Below, piece after piece: positions 24,094-32,715 of a stretch of 33,948 bases of DNA. This DNA is from Pirellula staleyi DSM 6068 (GTDB lineage Bacteria; Planctomycetota; Planctomycetia; Pirellulales; Pirellulaceae): assembly GCA_945870455.1 (NCBI GenBank), contig CAMBSL010000035.1, forward strand, positions 1 through 33,948, in the 5' to 3' direction. The notes under the pieces are model-generated. The model was not told where the DNA came from, did no database searches, and was given only the letters and a program-made list of their open reading frames with translations. Both the position numbers and the translations under genes were made by a program. The number at the start of each line of letters is the position of its first letter. Position 1 is the first letter of the stretch.

Positions 24094-26022
24094 TTATTCC
24101 GCAACAGGGCGCAACACAATGGCTCGTATGTCCATCACAGCGGCAGCTGTCTTGGATTTTGGGCGGACAGCCAAGCGAGTGTTTCCTTGCTTTAGATTCA
24201 GAGAACCCACGTTCTCAACGATGATATTCTGAAAATGGCCTGTATCGCGGATGGTCCATTGCAGTGAAGCATCAGCGACCTCAAGCGACACGATCGAGCC
24301 ACCGTTCTTAGCTCCGCAACCATAGTGAACGTCTACTTCGTACTCGCCATCTTTCGGAATACTCAATTCCCAATCTGCCCAGTCGTCGACTTCCGTCCAA
24401 TACCCAAGCACATTCTTGTAGGATTCCGGTTCGTAACGCAGTTTTTTTCCGTGAGGCTGTCCGTCCCTGGCTAGCAACTTGATTTCATTCAATGCTTCCT
24501 TCAATTTCGGTTTTTTGCCTGCAACCACTTTATTCATCTCCGTGCGCCAGTCTCTCCATTTTTCGCCAAGGACAACCGCACTTGCGTCTGCCACAAGACG
24601 TGTCGGATCGAAATCGATATAGAGTCTCCGAAACGCAGCGAGATCGGCGTTGGGGTTGGATTTGCCGAATTGCGCTCCGCTTGCTATTTGCCATTGATGG
24701 AGCAACTCGGTGAGTAACTTGGTTTGCTCAGCGAACTTGTTGGCGACATTCGTTTGTTCACTGATATCCGCATCCAAATCAAATAATTCGACCGACGCGT
24801 TATCGAGATACTCGATCAGCTTCCATTTACCCTTGCGTACCGCAGCCGCTGGCCTACCACCTTGATTGGTGTAGTGAGGAAAATGCCAATAGAATGCCCT
24901 CTCCGGCTGCAATCCTGTTTCGCCGCCATCCAGCCAATTTTGTTTCAAGCTCACACCATCCAATGGCCCAACACTCTTGGCTGGTTCAACTCCGACCACT
25001 TGCATGAGAGTTGGCATCAAGTCCATGAGCGAAACCGGTGTGTTGATCGTCTGTCCCACTTGGATCACGTTGGGCCAACGAACGATTAACGGAATGCGGA
25101 CTCCTCCTTCGTAAAGGTATCCTTTCCCCGCACGAAAAGGTGTGTTGTGTGTTGCTGGCACAGCGTGGATTTCTGGGACATGCAAGCCTCCATTGTCGCT
25201 GGAAAAGATAACAATTGTTGGTCGCGACAACGCATTGACAGCGTCCAACAGTTTCCCAGTCGCAATATCCAGCGACTCAATCGTTGCAGCATAAAGTGGA
25301 TTGAACGCAGCCGCATTCTTTTCGATTAAGTCCTTCGGCGCCGCGTGTGCTACGTGAGGAGAGTGATGCGGCACGTAGCAAAACTTTGGCTTGTCGCCAT
25401 TTGATTTTAGAAAGTCGATGGCTGCGTTGACGATTGCGAATTCGTTCTTGCCACCCTCCTGATCATTTAGTTTGCCATTTCCGTTTGGTTCGACCGCGAC
25501 ATCAAAGCCTTGCTTGGTTGGTCCACCGCCACCCAAGTGCCACTTTCCAAAATGCCCGGTACGATATCCGGCTCGCTGGAGTATTTCTGCCATCGTTGTT
25601 TCCTCGGGGGGCAAAAACGACTGGATGCGAGGATGCAAGACCAGCTGCGAGTCCGCATCGGGTCTTCCGGAAAGAAAAGTCGTCAAATGTAGTCTAGCCG
25701 GTGTCTTGCCAGTCATTAGGGCAGCGCGTGACGCGGAGCAAATCGATAAACCACAGTAAGCACTCGTGTATCGCATTCCTTCGCTTGCAAGTCGGTCCAG
25801 GTTGGGAGTGTTGTGGTCGCGACGACCATAACAGCCGAGATCGTTAATTCCGAGGTCATCCGCAAAAATCAAAACAATATTTGGGTATGCATCGTCGGAA
25901 GGATTGTTGCTACCGCCAGTTGCGAGGCACAAGTCCGATAGATGTGTCATTATCATCTGCGCCAAGAGCACTAAACCAAACGCACAGAATTTCTTCGGAA
26001 ACGTGAACTGAAGCAAAACCAT
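24094..26022 (-). CDS. Exported sulfatase (type I, formylglycine-dependent) with C-terminal beta domain
   Basis: 642 residues. A signal-like N-terminus precedes IVLIFADDLGINDLGCYG (metal-binding Asp pair) and SICSASRAALMTGK, where Cys95 would be converted to formylglycine. The motif is C-S-A-S-R, so the usual Pro is Ala; the C-x-A-x-R form is still compatible with maturation by anaerobic-type sulfatase-maturating enzymes. HFGKWHLGG and FSSDNGG are further active-site segments. Residues about 555-642 (VDVHYGCGAKNGGSIVSLEV and onward) look like a beta-sandwich, possibly a carbohydrate-binding module. I chose ATG 26022 because GAGG lies 11 bases upstream; a frame to 26073 also exists. Role: release of sulfate from polysaccharides, as is common in planctomycetes; the exact substrate is unknown. 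Confidence 0.93.
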   Translation of the reverse strand: MVLLQFTFPKKFCAFGLVLLAQMIMTHLSDLCLATGGSNNPSDDAYPNIVLIFADDLGINDLGCYGRRDHNTPNLDRLASEGMRYTSAYCGLSICSASRAALMTGKTPARLHLTTFLSGRPDADSQLVLHPRIQSFLPPEETTMAEILQRAGYRTGHFGKWHLGGGGPTKQGFDVAVEPNGNGKLNDQEGGKNEFAIVNAAIDFLKSNGDKPKFCYVPHHSPHVAHAAPKDLIEKNAAAFNPLYAATIESLDIATGKLLDAVNALSRPTIVIFSSDNGGLHVPEIHAVPATHNTPFRAGKGYLYEGGVRIPLIVRWPNVIQVGQTINTPVSLMDLMPTLMQVVGVEPAKSVGPLDGVSLKQNWLDGGETGLQPERAFYWHFPHYTNQGGRPAAAVRKGKWKLIEYLDNASVELFDLDADISEQTNVANKFAEQTKLLTELLHQWQIASGAQFGKSNPNADLAAFRRLYIDFDPTRLVADASAVVLGEKWRDWRTEMNKVVAGKKPKLKEALNEIKLLARDGQPHGKKLRYEPESYKNVLGYWTEVDDWADWELSIPKDGEYEVDVHYGCGAKNGGSIVSLEVADASLQWTIRDTGHFQNIIVENVGSLNLKQGNTRLAVRPKSKTAAAVMDIRAIVLRPVAE

Positions 26023-26133
26023 TTCGATCGAATCCTCGTGAGGAAGGAGAGCGTGACTGAGTAAATGCAACACCGCGCATCAAGGGACGGAAGTAATAAT
26101 TCTACTCCAATTCTAATGGAACTGCTTGCAGGA

Positions 26134-26646
26134 CTACTTTCCCGCGTGATGTACGAGATGAGCGATCTCTGGCACGATCAGGCTTTCCATGGCTAGCCGA
26201 ACACCGGCCGGCGAGCCCGGCATTGTCAAAATGACTTTTTTCCCTACACGACCGCCGCTGGCTCGGCTCAACATGGCCGCTGCACCGATATCGGCGAAAG
26301 ACAACATGCGGAACAACTCGCCGTAACCTGGGATCACAGCATCGTAAAGCGACTCAATGGCTTCCGGTGTGCAGTCGCGTGCCGCTAGGCCGGTCCCACC
26401 TGTTACCAACAACGCCTCGCACCCTGGTGCCTCGATCATTTCCTTTGCCGCCGTATGAATCGGAAGCGTTTCATCCGGAACGATGCGGCGCAGCAATACT
26501 TGATGCCCTGCAGCCAGCATCATCTCCTCGATCAATTTTCCACCGAGATCGTTTTCGAGAGTGCGTGTGTCACTCACCGTTAGGATGGAAACCGTGACGG
26601 AACGGGCGGCTTTGCGACGGTGTTCTTGGGTTACTTCGGAAGTCAT
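26134..26646 (-). CDS. moaB: Molybdenum cofactor biosynthesis protein MoaB/Mog family
   Basis: 170 residues, one MoCF-binding domain. SILTVSDTRTLENDLGGKLI opens the fold; LLVTGGTGLAARDCTPEAI is the molybdopterin-binding loop (TGGTG); LTMPGSPAGVRLAM is the closing motif. These proteins adenylylate molybdopterin or are close relatives of those that do. The domain alone cannot separate MoaB from Mog, so the symbol is tentative. It is transcribed divergently from the PVC dehydrogenase gene across 96 bases, and precedes the sulfatase on the same strand by 111 bases. No other cofactor gene lies in the window. Confidence 0.9.
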   Translation of the reverse strand: MTSEVTQEHRRKAARSVTVSILTVSDTRTLENDLGGKLIEEMMLAAGHQVLLRRIVPDETLPIHTAAKEMIEAPGCEALLVTGGTGLAARDCTPEAIESLYDAVIPGYGELFRMLSFADIGAAAMLSRASGGRVGKKVILTMPGSPAGVRLAMESLIVPEIAHLVHHAGK

Positions 26647-26742
26647 GACCGAGCTTAAAAAAGTTGGCGATAGCGGAATTGGATGGCAGCATTGTAGCTA
26701 CAATAGGGCCAAACCGTTTGTACCTCTCACCAGGAATCCAGA

Positions 26743-29700
26743 GTGTTAGTCAGCAAAATCATTTTCCGACCTGTTCTATTCGTTGCGATTCTCGTTGCCG
26801 CACTTGATGTCACCGCCGACGATTTCATTCCTCGCACGCAGACGGCACCGCCGGGGCCTCCTCTCTCGCCCGAACTAGCCATGGCGAAGATGACGGTTCC
26901 GGACGGTTTTCGCGTCGAATTGGTTGCGTCCGAGCCAGCCTTGCAAAATCCAGTTGCCATGGCATTCGATGATCGAGGACGCATTTACGTCACGGAGAGT
27001 TTTGAATACCCTCGTCGAGAGCCAGGCCCAGGTCGCGACAGGATCAAAATTCTTGAAGACACAGATGGGGACGGCAAAGCGGAGACTGTCAAAGTTTTTG
27101 CCGAAGGGCTGAACATTCCGTCGGGTATTGCCGTTGGACATGGCGGTGTTTGGGTGGCAAATGCGCCTGATTTATTGTTCCTCGAAGATACCGATGGGGA
27201 CGATGTGGCCGACAAGACGACTGTCATTGTTACAGGCTTTGGTCGCGATGACACGCATGAATTGCCAAATGCTCTAACTTGGGGCCCTGATGGTTGCCTG
27301 TATGGACTTAACGGAGTCTTTAATCGCTCGGTTATCAAACAAGATGGCAAGGTGTTTGACTTCACCTGTGCGATGTTTCGCATTGACCCAATCACGAAAA
27401 AATTTGATTTGTTTTGCGAGGGGACGAGTAACCCATGGGGGATCGCTTTTGATGCCGAAGGAAGTGCGTTCATCAGCGCATGCGTTATCGATCACCTCTG
27501 GCACTTGACCGAATCGGCCTATTACCAACGCCAAGGGGGACCGTATCCGCCCCACACTTGGCCTGCGGATTCCATCGTCAAACACAAACATCAAATGGCG
27601 GCATACTGCGGCATCGAGTACTTTGATTCTGCCGCGTATCCAGAAAAGTACCGCGACAAGCTCTACATGGGGAATATCCACGGCGGTTGCTTGAACTGCG
27701 ATCGAGTGGAACGATCGGGCGCGACATACAAGGGGTTTAGCGAACCGGATTTCTTGACCGCCAACGATGTTTGGTTTATGCCTGTCTCTCAAAAAGTTGG
27801 GCCAGACGGTTGCATGTTCGTTCTGGATTGGTACGACCGATATCACTGCTACCAAGATGCCAATGCCGACCCAAAGGGAGTGGATCGAGCACACGGTCGA
27901 CTGTATCGAATCGTCCATGGAACTCGCCCACCAGCGAAAGTCAAAGACTTTGGCAAACTCAGCAATACCGAGTTGATTGGGCTATTGTCGGATGACAACA
28001 TCTTCAATCGTCAACGCGCTCAATTGAAACTGCAAGAACGCAAAGTCGTATCGCAAGATGTTAAATCGGCGCAGCAACTTCAAGCGATTGTGCTCGGGGC
28101 GGAAAGCACTCCCAAGCACCGAATGCATGCACTGTGGTCACTGACCGGATCGGGATTACTGCCTGATGATTTTTTGAATCAACTGCTAGTTCATAGCTCG
28201 CCCGAGTTGAGAGCATGGGGAACTCGCATCGCGGGCCGACAGGATTCTCGAAACGCTACCGCCTTGAACCGCATCCACGCATTGGCAATCGATCAGGATC
28301 CCAGGGTTCGCTTGCAGGTATCGATTGCAGCTCCCAAATTGGCAACCGGCCAATCTGGTTCGGCGGACAATGTTAGGCAACAAATCGCAGTATTGAGAGC
28401 CAGCGTTCAAGATCCGATTGTGCCCCGCGTCGTTTGGCAAAACCTCAAGCCTCACGTGGTCGAACAACAAGTCATGATTTCCGAGAGTATTTTGAGCGAA
28501 TTGGAGCGGGATCAAGATCTGCTGAGAGAGATGTCGCCACGCATTGCAACTCGCTTGATTGCCGATGTCAGGTCGGATCTAACGGACGAATCAAGTAAAC
28601 GTGCCTGTAGCTCCATTTTAAAAATTGCGGGCGGATTGAGCGAAAAGCATTCGGACCTTGCCGCATCCACAATGGAGAGCTTGTTGGCAAAAGCTCGAAC
28701 GGGCGAGATCAAAATCGAATCGCTTCGGCCTATACTGGAACAATGGCTGCAATCACAAGAAGCAAAGCCACATTTCAAAGCCGATTACACAAACCGCGAC
28801 GGAGCGGTTTCGCCATGGAAAAAAGCACTGCTCTCCGTCCGATTGCTTTGTGCTAATGCAGACGCGATTGCAACGGCCCGCGCTTGGGCGCTGGAACGCA
28901 AACTGGATGGCGCGTTACGAAAGCAAATGTTTCAAGCGGTCGTCAAAATGCAACCCGACGTTGCCTCAGAAGCACTCACTCAACTCATCGAGGACCTCAG
29001 TCAAAACTCCAAAGTCGACATCCCCTACCGCGATGCGGTCTTGGATGCGGGAATCGCACAAGCATCGGCCAACGACACATCCCGTCTCGCAATCGCACTT
29101 CCGTCGCTCAAAAGTGACATACAAGCGGCCATCGCCGAACGAATGTGTCAGAGAGCCGAAACCGCACAAGCCTTGCTCGCACAAATCGTTGAGGGCAATC
29201 TTCGAAAAGAATTGATCAGCCCGAATCGAGTGAGGCTGTTGGCAAAGGATACGAGCGAGAGCATTCGCGACGCCGTGAAAAAAATCTGGGGCAACGTCAG
29301 CGCCGAAAGCTCGAAGGAACGAGAAGAAGTTATCAAACGTGTCACCAAAGATTTGCGTTGGGATGCTAGAGGCGACGCGGAACGAGGCTGGATCGTGTAC
29401 GATCGCATTTGCGGCCAATGCCATTTGATGCATGGACGGGGGGTCGAAGTTGGTCCGAACATCACCGCCAATGGCCGGGGTTCGTATGAGCAGTTGCTTG
29501 TCAGTGTTTTTAATCCCAGTTTGGTAATCGGCGAAGCATACAAAGGAGTAACGCTGCGAACGGTCGATGGGACGATTGTGACTGGTTTGTTGTTAGAACG
29601 GGACGAAAAACGGACCGTGATTCGGGTTCAAGGCGGCAAAGACCAAACGATCCCCAACGATGAAATCGATGAGTTCAAGCAAGACAAGAAGTCCTTGATG

Positions 29701-29844
29701 CCCGAAGGGATAGAGAATCAAGTATCGGCACAAGAGCTGGCGGATCTTTTTGCGTTGTTGACCCTAGAAAGCCCACCCACCTCGAAAGAAAATGCCAAAA
29801 TCTCAGGCACGCCGGATAATTTACATAGCCGAAAACGACCGTGA
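26743..29844 (+). CDS. PVC-type membrane-bound dehydrogenase with HEAT-like repeats and C-terminal haem-binding cytochrome domain
   Basis: 1033 residues, starting at GTG 26743. A signal peptide (about 1-25) is followed by a beta-propeller related to glucose/sorbosone dehydrogenases (about 50-395). That region contains FRVELVASEP, two Ca-binding-like loops DTDGDGKAET (106-115) and DTDGDDVADK, and GRLYRIVHG at its end. A helical HEAT-like region (about 405-875) and a c-type cytochrome domain follow, with CGQCH at 890-894 and VGPNITANGRGSYEQLLVSV. The last part is the Planctomycetes/Verrucomicrobia haem-binding domain. It is exported, oxidising a sugar or similar molecule and passing electrons through haem. 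Substrate unknown. It is divergent from moaB. Confidence 0.92.
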   Translation: MLVSKIIFRPVLFVAILVAALDVTADDFIPRTQTAPPGPPLSPELAMAKMTVPDGFRVELVASEPALQNPVAMAFDDRGRIYVTESFEYPRREPGPGRDRIKILEDTDGDGKAETVKVFAEGLNIPSGIAVGHGGVWVANAPDLLFLEDTDGDDVADKTTVIVTGFGRDDTHELPNALTWGPDGCLYGLNGVFNRSVIKQDGKVFDFTCAMFRIDPITKKFDLFCEGTSNPWGIAFDAEGSAFISACVIDHLWHLTESAYYQRQGGPYPPHTWPADSIVKHKHQMAAYCGIEYFDSAAYPEKYRDKLYMGNIHGGCLNCDRVERSGATYKGFSEPDFLTANDVWFMPVSQKVGPDGCMFVLDWYDRYHCYQDANADPKGVDRAHGRLYRIVHGTRPPAKVKDFGKLSNTELIGLLSDDNIFNRQRAQLKLQERKVVSQDVKSAQQLQAIVLGAESTPKHRMHALWSLTGSGLLPDDFLNQLLVHSSPELRAWGTRIAGRQDSRNATALNRIHALAIDQDPRVRLQVSIAAPKLATGQSGSADNVRQQIAVLRASVQDPIVPRVVWQNLKPHVVEQQVMISESILSELERDQDLLREMSPRIATRLIADVRSDLTDESSKRACSSILKIAGGLSEKHSDLAASTMESLLAKARTGEIKIESLRPILEQWLQSQEAKPHFKADYTNRDGAVSPWKKALLSVRLLCANADAIATARAWALERKLDGALRKQMFQAVVKMQPDVASEALTQLIEDLSQNSKVDIPYRDAVLDAGIAQASANDTSRLAIALPSLKSDIQAAIAERMCQRAETAQALLAQIVEGNLRKELISPNRVRLLAKDTSESIRDAVKKIWGNVSAESSKEREEVIKRVTKDLRWDARGDAERGWIVYDRICGQCHLMHGRGVEVGPNITANGRGSYEQLLVSVFNPSLVIGEAYKGVTLRTVDGTIVTGLLLERDEKRTVIRVQGGKDQTIPNDEIDEFKQDKKSLMPEGIENQVSAQELADLFALLTLESPPTSKENAKISGTPDNLHSRKRP

Positions 29845-29876
29845 TTTCCGTGATCTCCCTGAGTATTTTCTCCTCC

Positions 29877-29898
29877 TCGCCCCGGTACTCCGGGGAGA
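29877..29898. terminator. GC-rich hairpin between convergent genes
   Basis: CCCCGG (29880-29885), loop TACT, CCGGGG (29890-29895), with two further pairs outside a mismatch. It lies 32-54 bases after the dehydrogenase stop and before the SMP-30 stop. No strong T-run follows, so a classic intrinsic terminator is not proven. Confidence 0.45.
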
Positions 29899-29935
29899 AG
29901 GGAGCAATAATTTAATCGTTAGTGGTCAACGACCT

Positions 29936-30832
29936 CTACAAACCCGCAACCTTGAGTCGGATGCTGTAGAGTGAATCCGAAGCGGTAATGTACAACGTCT
30001 TTCGATCCTTGCCTCCGATGCAAACGTTGGCTGTCCAAGATTCTGGGACGGCTATGACTTCGATTTGCTTGCCGTCCTTGTCAAACACCGTTACTCCTTT
30101 TCCGGTCAAGTAGACATTACCCTGATTGTCGATGGTCATCCCATCGGAGCCCATCGAGCAGAAGAGCTTGCGATCGATCAGCGAGCCATCGTTTGCGATC
30201 GTGTATTGGTACGTTTTGGAATCGCGGATGTCCGCCACGAAAACAAGCCGGCGCTTTGAATCGCCAATAATCCCGTTGGGTTGTACCAGAGCGTCGTCCA
30301 TTACAATCATGTTGGAGCCATCTCGGTCGGTACGATAAAGTGCTTGTTTCTTTTGGGGCTGCTTTTGATGCTCCCACCACGGGCGTTGATAGTAAGGGTC
30401 GGTGAAATAGATCATCCCATTCGAATCAATCCAAACGTCATTCGGACCGTTTAGTCGTTCCCCCTCGAAGTTCTTGAACAAGACTCGAACCGATTTATCG
30501 GGCGAGATTTCCCACATTTCATTTTTCTCGTCTGCGCATGCAATGAGCTTTCCGTCGGGCGCGAAAAACATCCCATTGCTGCGTCCAGCCGGCTTCATAA
30601 ACTCCGTCACTTTGCCATCCAGATCGACCTTCATGATCCGGTCGTTGGGTTGGTCGGTGAATAAGACATTGCCGTCCGAATCAACCGCAGGTCCCTCGGT
30701 AAATTTGAAACCATCGGACACGAGCGTTACTTTCGCATCCGCTGATTCGAGCACCGAATCCGCCGCCAGACTGTTTAACGTATAGAAACTAAATGCGGCG
30801 AAAATGCTTGCTGAACCAAGTAGTCGAATCAT
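29936..30832 (-). CDS. Secreted SMP-30/gluconolactonase family protein
   Basis: 298 residues with a signal peptide ending near LAAD (residue 25). The six-bladed propeller shows the SMP-30 metal ligands in order: FTEGPA (Glu), LNGPNDVW (Asn), QPNGI (Asn) and SDGMTID (Asp). Family members are divalent-metal lactonases; an exported form would hydrolyse sugar lactones such as those made by a periplasmic sugar dehydrogenase. The neighbouring PVC dehydrogenase is convergent, so a linked pathway is possible but not shown. The start at 30832 is followed directly by a normal signal peptide. Confidence 0.92.
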   Translation of the reverse strand: MIRLLGSASIFAAFSFYTLNSLAADSVLESADAKVTLVSDGFKFTEGPAVDSDGNVLFTDQPNDRIMKVDLDGKVTEFMKPAGRSNGMFFAPDGKLIACADEKNEMWEISPDKSVRVLFKNFEGERLNGPNDVWIDSNGMIYFTDPYYQRPWWEHQKQPQKKQALYRTDRDGSNMIVMDDALVQPNGIIGDSKRRLVFVADIRDSKTYQYTIANDGSLIDRKLFCSMGSDGMTIDNQGNVYLTGKGVTVFDKDGKQIEVIAVPESWTANVCIGGKDRKTLYITASDSLYSIRLKVAGL

Positions 30833-30903
30833 TGGATACCTCGTTAGGAGAGTCGAGTTTCAAATCATGAACAATTATTCTACACTAAGGACTGTTCGAG
30901 CAA

Positions 30904-30921
30904 TTATGACGTCGATCATAA
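30904..30921. promoter_or_regulatory. Inverted repeat upstream of the SMP-30 gene
   Basis: TTATGA (30904-30909), six bases CGTCGA, TCATAA (30916-30921): perfect 6-bp arms about 70 bases before the SMP-30 start. It could be an operator; no regulator is encoded next to it. Confidence 0.25.
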
Positions 30922-30961
30922 CTCGGGCGTGTGGGATGATGGCTAGCTGTTGGCGATATTG

Positions 30962-31406
30962 TCATCTAAGTACGTACCGGTAGCCAGTCCACGTTGTCAA
31001 CGTTTTTTTCGGTCTAGGTCTTTTAGGTTCGCTTTTGTCTTGGTCTCGCAGGCATAGGAAGTTCTTCGAGCAACCACAGAAACGTAGTCTTGCTCCTTTG
31101 CCCAAACTTTTTTCATCAATGCCAACGTGATTTATTTGTTCGAGCTCCCTCAACTTTCGAGCGAGGAAGCGAGGCGTGAATCGTTGTCGTGAATTGCATG
31201 GTGTCCAGGTGTCTCCAAGATCGTTGTGGAGCCAAGTCTGCCTGCGTACAATCGCATTTGCATTGAGGACACTTATGCCCAGATCCGCAAAAGCTGATAT
31301 GAATATCAACGGCCTTTTGTTTCGGTAAGAACTCGACGCTCGTAACTTTCCTGTTTGCGTCCAGGCCCAGTAGTGCACGATAATGTTCAGTGGTTAATTC
31401 GTTCAT
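30962..31406 (-). pseudogene. Remnant of an ISL3-family transposase, internally deleted and frameshifted
   Basis: The first frame, from ATG 31406, reads HYRALLGLDANRKVTSVEFL, then CPQCKCDC and RSWRHLDTMQFTTTIHASLPR, the N-terminal zinc-ribbon region of ISL3 transposases. About 100 expected residues are then missing. The sequence continues in another frame with LARKLRELEQINHVGIDEKS, the first part of the DDE catalytic domain. A further frame change gives GQDYVSVV, again ISL3-like. The C-terminal half is absent. The pieces prove a decayed insertion sequence. GGTTCTTCGCCGATTTTAG (minus strand, about 31449-31467), immediately after the FkbM stop, may be its terminal repeat; no matching second end was found. 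Confidence 0.8.
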
Positions 31407-31468
31407 CCCAAAAGGATATCGAATCCGCCGAGTTTTCACACCTAGCCACTAAAATCGGCGAAGAACCT

Positions 31469-32257
31469 TTAATTGAACGAAGTGTTTTTAAATAAGTGCA
31501 CACCGCATCGATTGCTGCTAAGCTCTTGCGATAGCAATACGAACCCATGCCGAGCGATATCTTTCGCAAGGCTGTCATATAATTCAGCGTGATGAATCTC
31601 CATAATCAAGTATCGACATCTCGAAATTGCACTGGACATCGCGCTCGAAAAAACCTCGTTTTCCGCACCTTCAATATCCATTTTGCAGATGTCGACAGTT
31701 TTGTCTTTGGGCACGAATTGATCGAATATACTATTCAATGTTATCCCATTGATAGAGATTCCGATTGGATCGGAATCGGATTCCTTGTAGATCGAATCGC
31801 CTGTCGAGCCGATGCCCAGATTCACGTGGACTTCCCGACCATCGCCCGTTAGCGCAGTATTGACCAGATGATACTCCGTAGAAGGGGAGAAATTATAAGC
31901 GATATTGAATTGTAATCGTATAAAGGTTCTCGGGTTCAATTCAACGCAGATAAGTTTTTTAAGATTGTATCCTTGTGACTTCAGCAGAAGAGAAAATCCG
32001 CCGACGTTTGCCCCAATATCCAAAACGATCATGGATTCAGTTTTTCTATCGATATGCGACAGAAAATCGCGGTACATCGAGGTTCCCAGGCAAGTACGAA
32101 TGGATCCAGCATCCGCAGCTCGCCTATCAATAATGGCTTCAATTTCGCCAAATCGATGCACAGAAAGTCTAGTTTGCCTGAATAAAATCGCATCCGCGAG
32201 CAGTTGAAAACGGTTGCTAAACGGTAGTATTGTGCGAAGCTTATTGATAAATGACAT
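31469..32257 (-). CDS. FkbM-family SAM-dependent methyltransferase
   Basis: 262 residues. VLDIGANVGGFSLLL (about 78-92) is motif I of a class I methyltransferase; CVELNPRTF is motif II; ICKMDIEGAENEVF is the FkbM-specific segment; YLIMEIHHAELYD follows. FkbM proteins O-methylate sugars, polyketides or polysaccharides; no biosynthetic neighbours indicate the substrate. The gene is visibly more A+T-rich than its neighbours, and lies between an insertion-sequence remnant and a repeat block, which suggests acquisition by transfer. The stop codon abuts the possible end of the insertion sequence, so the C-terminus could have been trimmed, although it looks natural. The start at 32257 gives MSFINKLRTILPF. 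Confidence 0.9.
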   Translation of the reverse strand: MSFINKLRTILPFSNRFQLLADAILFRQTRLSVHRFGEIEAIIDRRAADAGSIRTCLGTSMYRDFLSHIDRKTESMIVLDIGANVGGFSLLLKSQGYNLKKLICVELNPRTFIRLQFNIAYNFSPSTEYHLVNTALTGDGREVHVNLGIGSTGDSIYKESDSDPIGISINGITLNSIFDQFVPKDKTVDICKMDIEGAENEVFSSAMSSAISRCRYLIMEIHHAELYDSLAKDIARHGFVLLSQELSSNRCGVHLFKNTSFN

Positions 32258-32494
32258 GGAAGGATATTGAGTTTGCGGTAGCGGTCAGACGGCCAAAACG
32301 TGAAAAGCAATTCTAAAGGAATTCCCGCGTTCGAGTTGAGGTAGGCGCAGTTCTATTTGGGTGAATTGAGGTAAAAAAGGGGGAAAACGGGGTTTTGCCG
32401 TGCTAAATACCGCACATGGTTAATTTAACAACAAAACCTTGTTCTTGAAAATTCAACCTTGCGAATTGCTATTTACGAACCTGAATTAACTCGA
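32258..32494. other. A+T-rich gap upstream of the FkbM gene
   Basis: No gene is supported. It contains homopolymer runs (about 32372-32394) and a short GTGC/GCAC inverted repeat near 32399-32414. It probably includes the FkbM promoter. Confidence 0.45.
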
Positions 32495-32715
32495 CTAATT
32501 TTATAGCTTTCCTTCGGACGGTACCACCTACGAGCATTGCTTCGCCACCTACGAGCATTACTTCGGACGGTGCCACCTACGTGCCACCTACGTGCCACCT
32601 ACGTTACCCGCGACCAACCTACGTGACCCGCGACCACCTACGTGACCCGCTCCTTCGTACGTAACCCTCTCTAATTTTAGAGCGTGCCTTCAGACGGTGC
32701 TTCCTACGTAACCCG
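32495..32715. repeat. Nested short-repeat block
   Basis: Four repeat kinds interlock. Two 31-bp copies starting CTAATTTTA at 32495-32525 and 32671-32701 (25 of 31 identical) enclose the block. Inside are two 21-bp tandem units (32524-32544, 32545-32565), three 11-bp units GCCACCTACGT (32572-32582, 32583-32593, 32594-32604), and three ~19-bp units ACCTACGTGACCCGCGACC (32597-32615, 32617-32635, and a shorter one from 32636). CTTCGGACGGT-like cores mark the long copies. The units abut or overlap with no spacers, so this is not CRISPR. No open frame crosses it convincingly. Confidence 0.9.

Noticed and set aside
30833-30961. Possible tRNA or small RNA between the SMP-30 gene and the transposase remnant
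   Set aside because: No cloverleaf or conserved T-arm sequence was found; only a short 6-bp inverted repeat.
32524-32652. CRISPR-like array
   Set aside because: Units are 11-21 bp, directly abutting or overlapping, with no spacers and no cas gene nearby.
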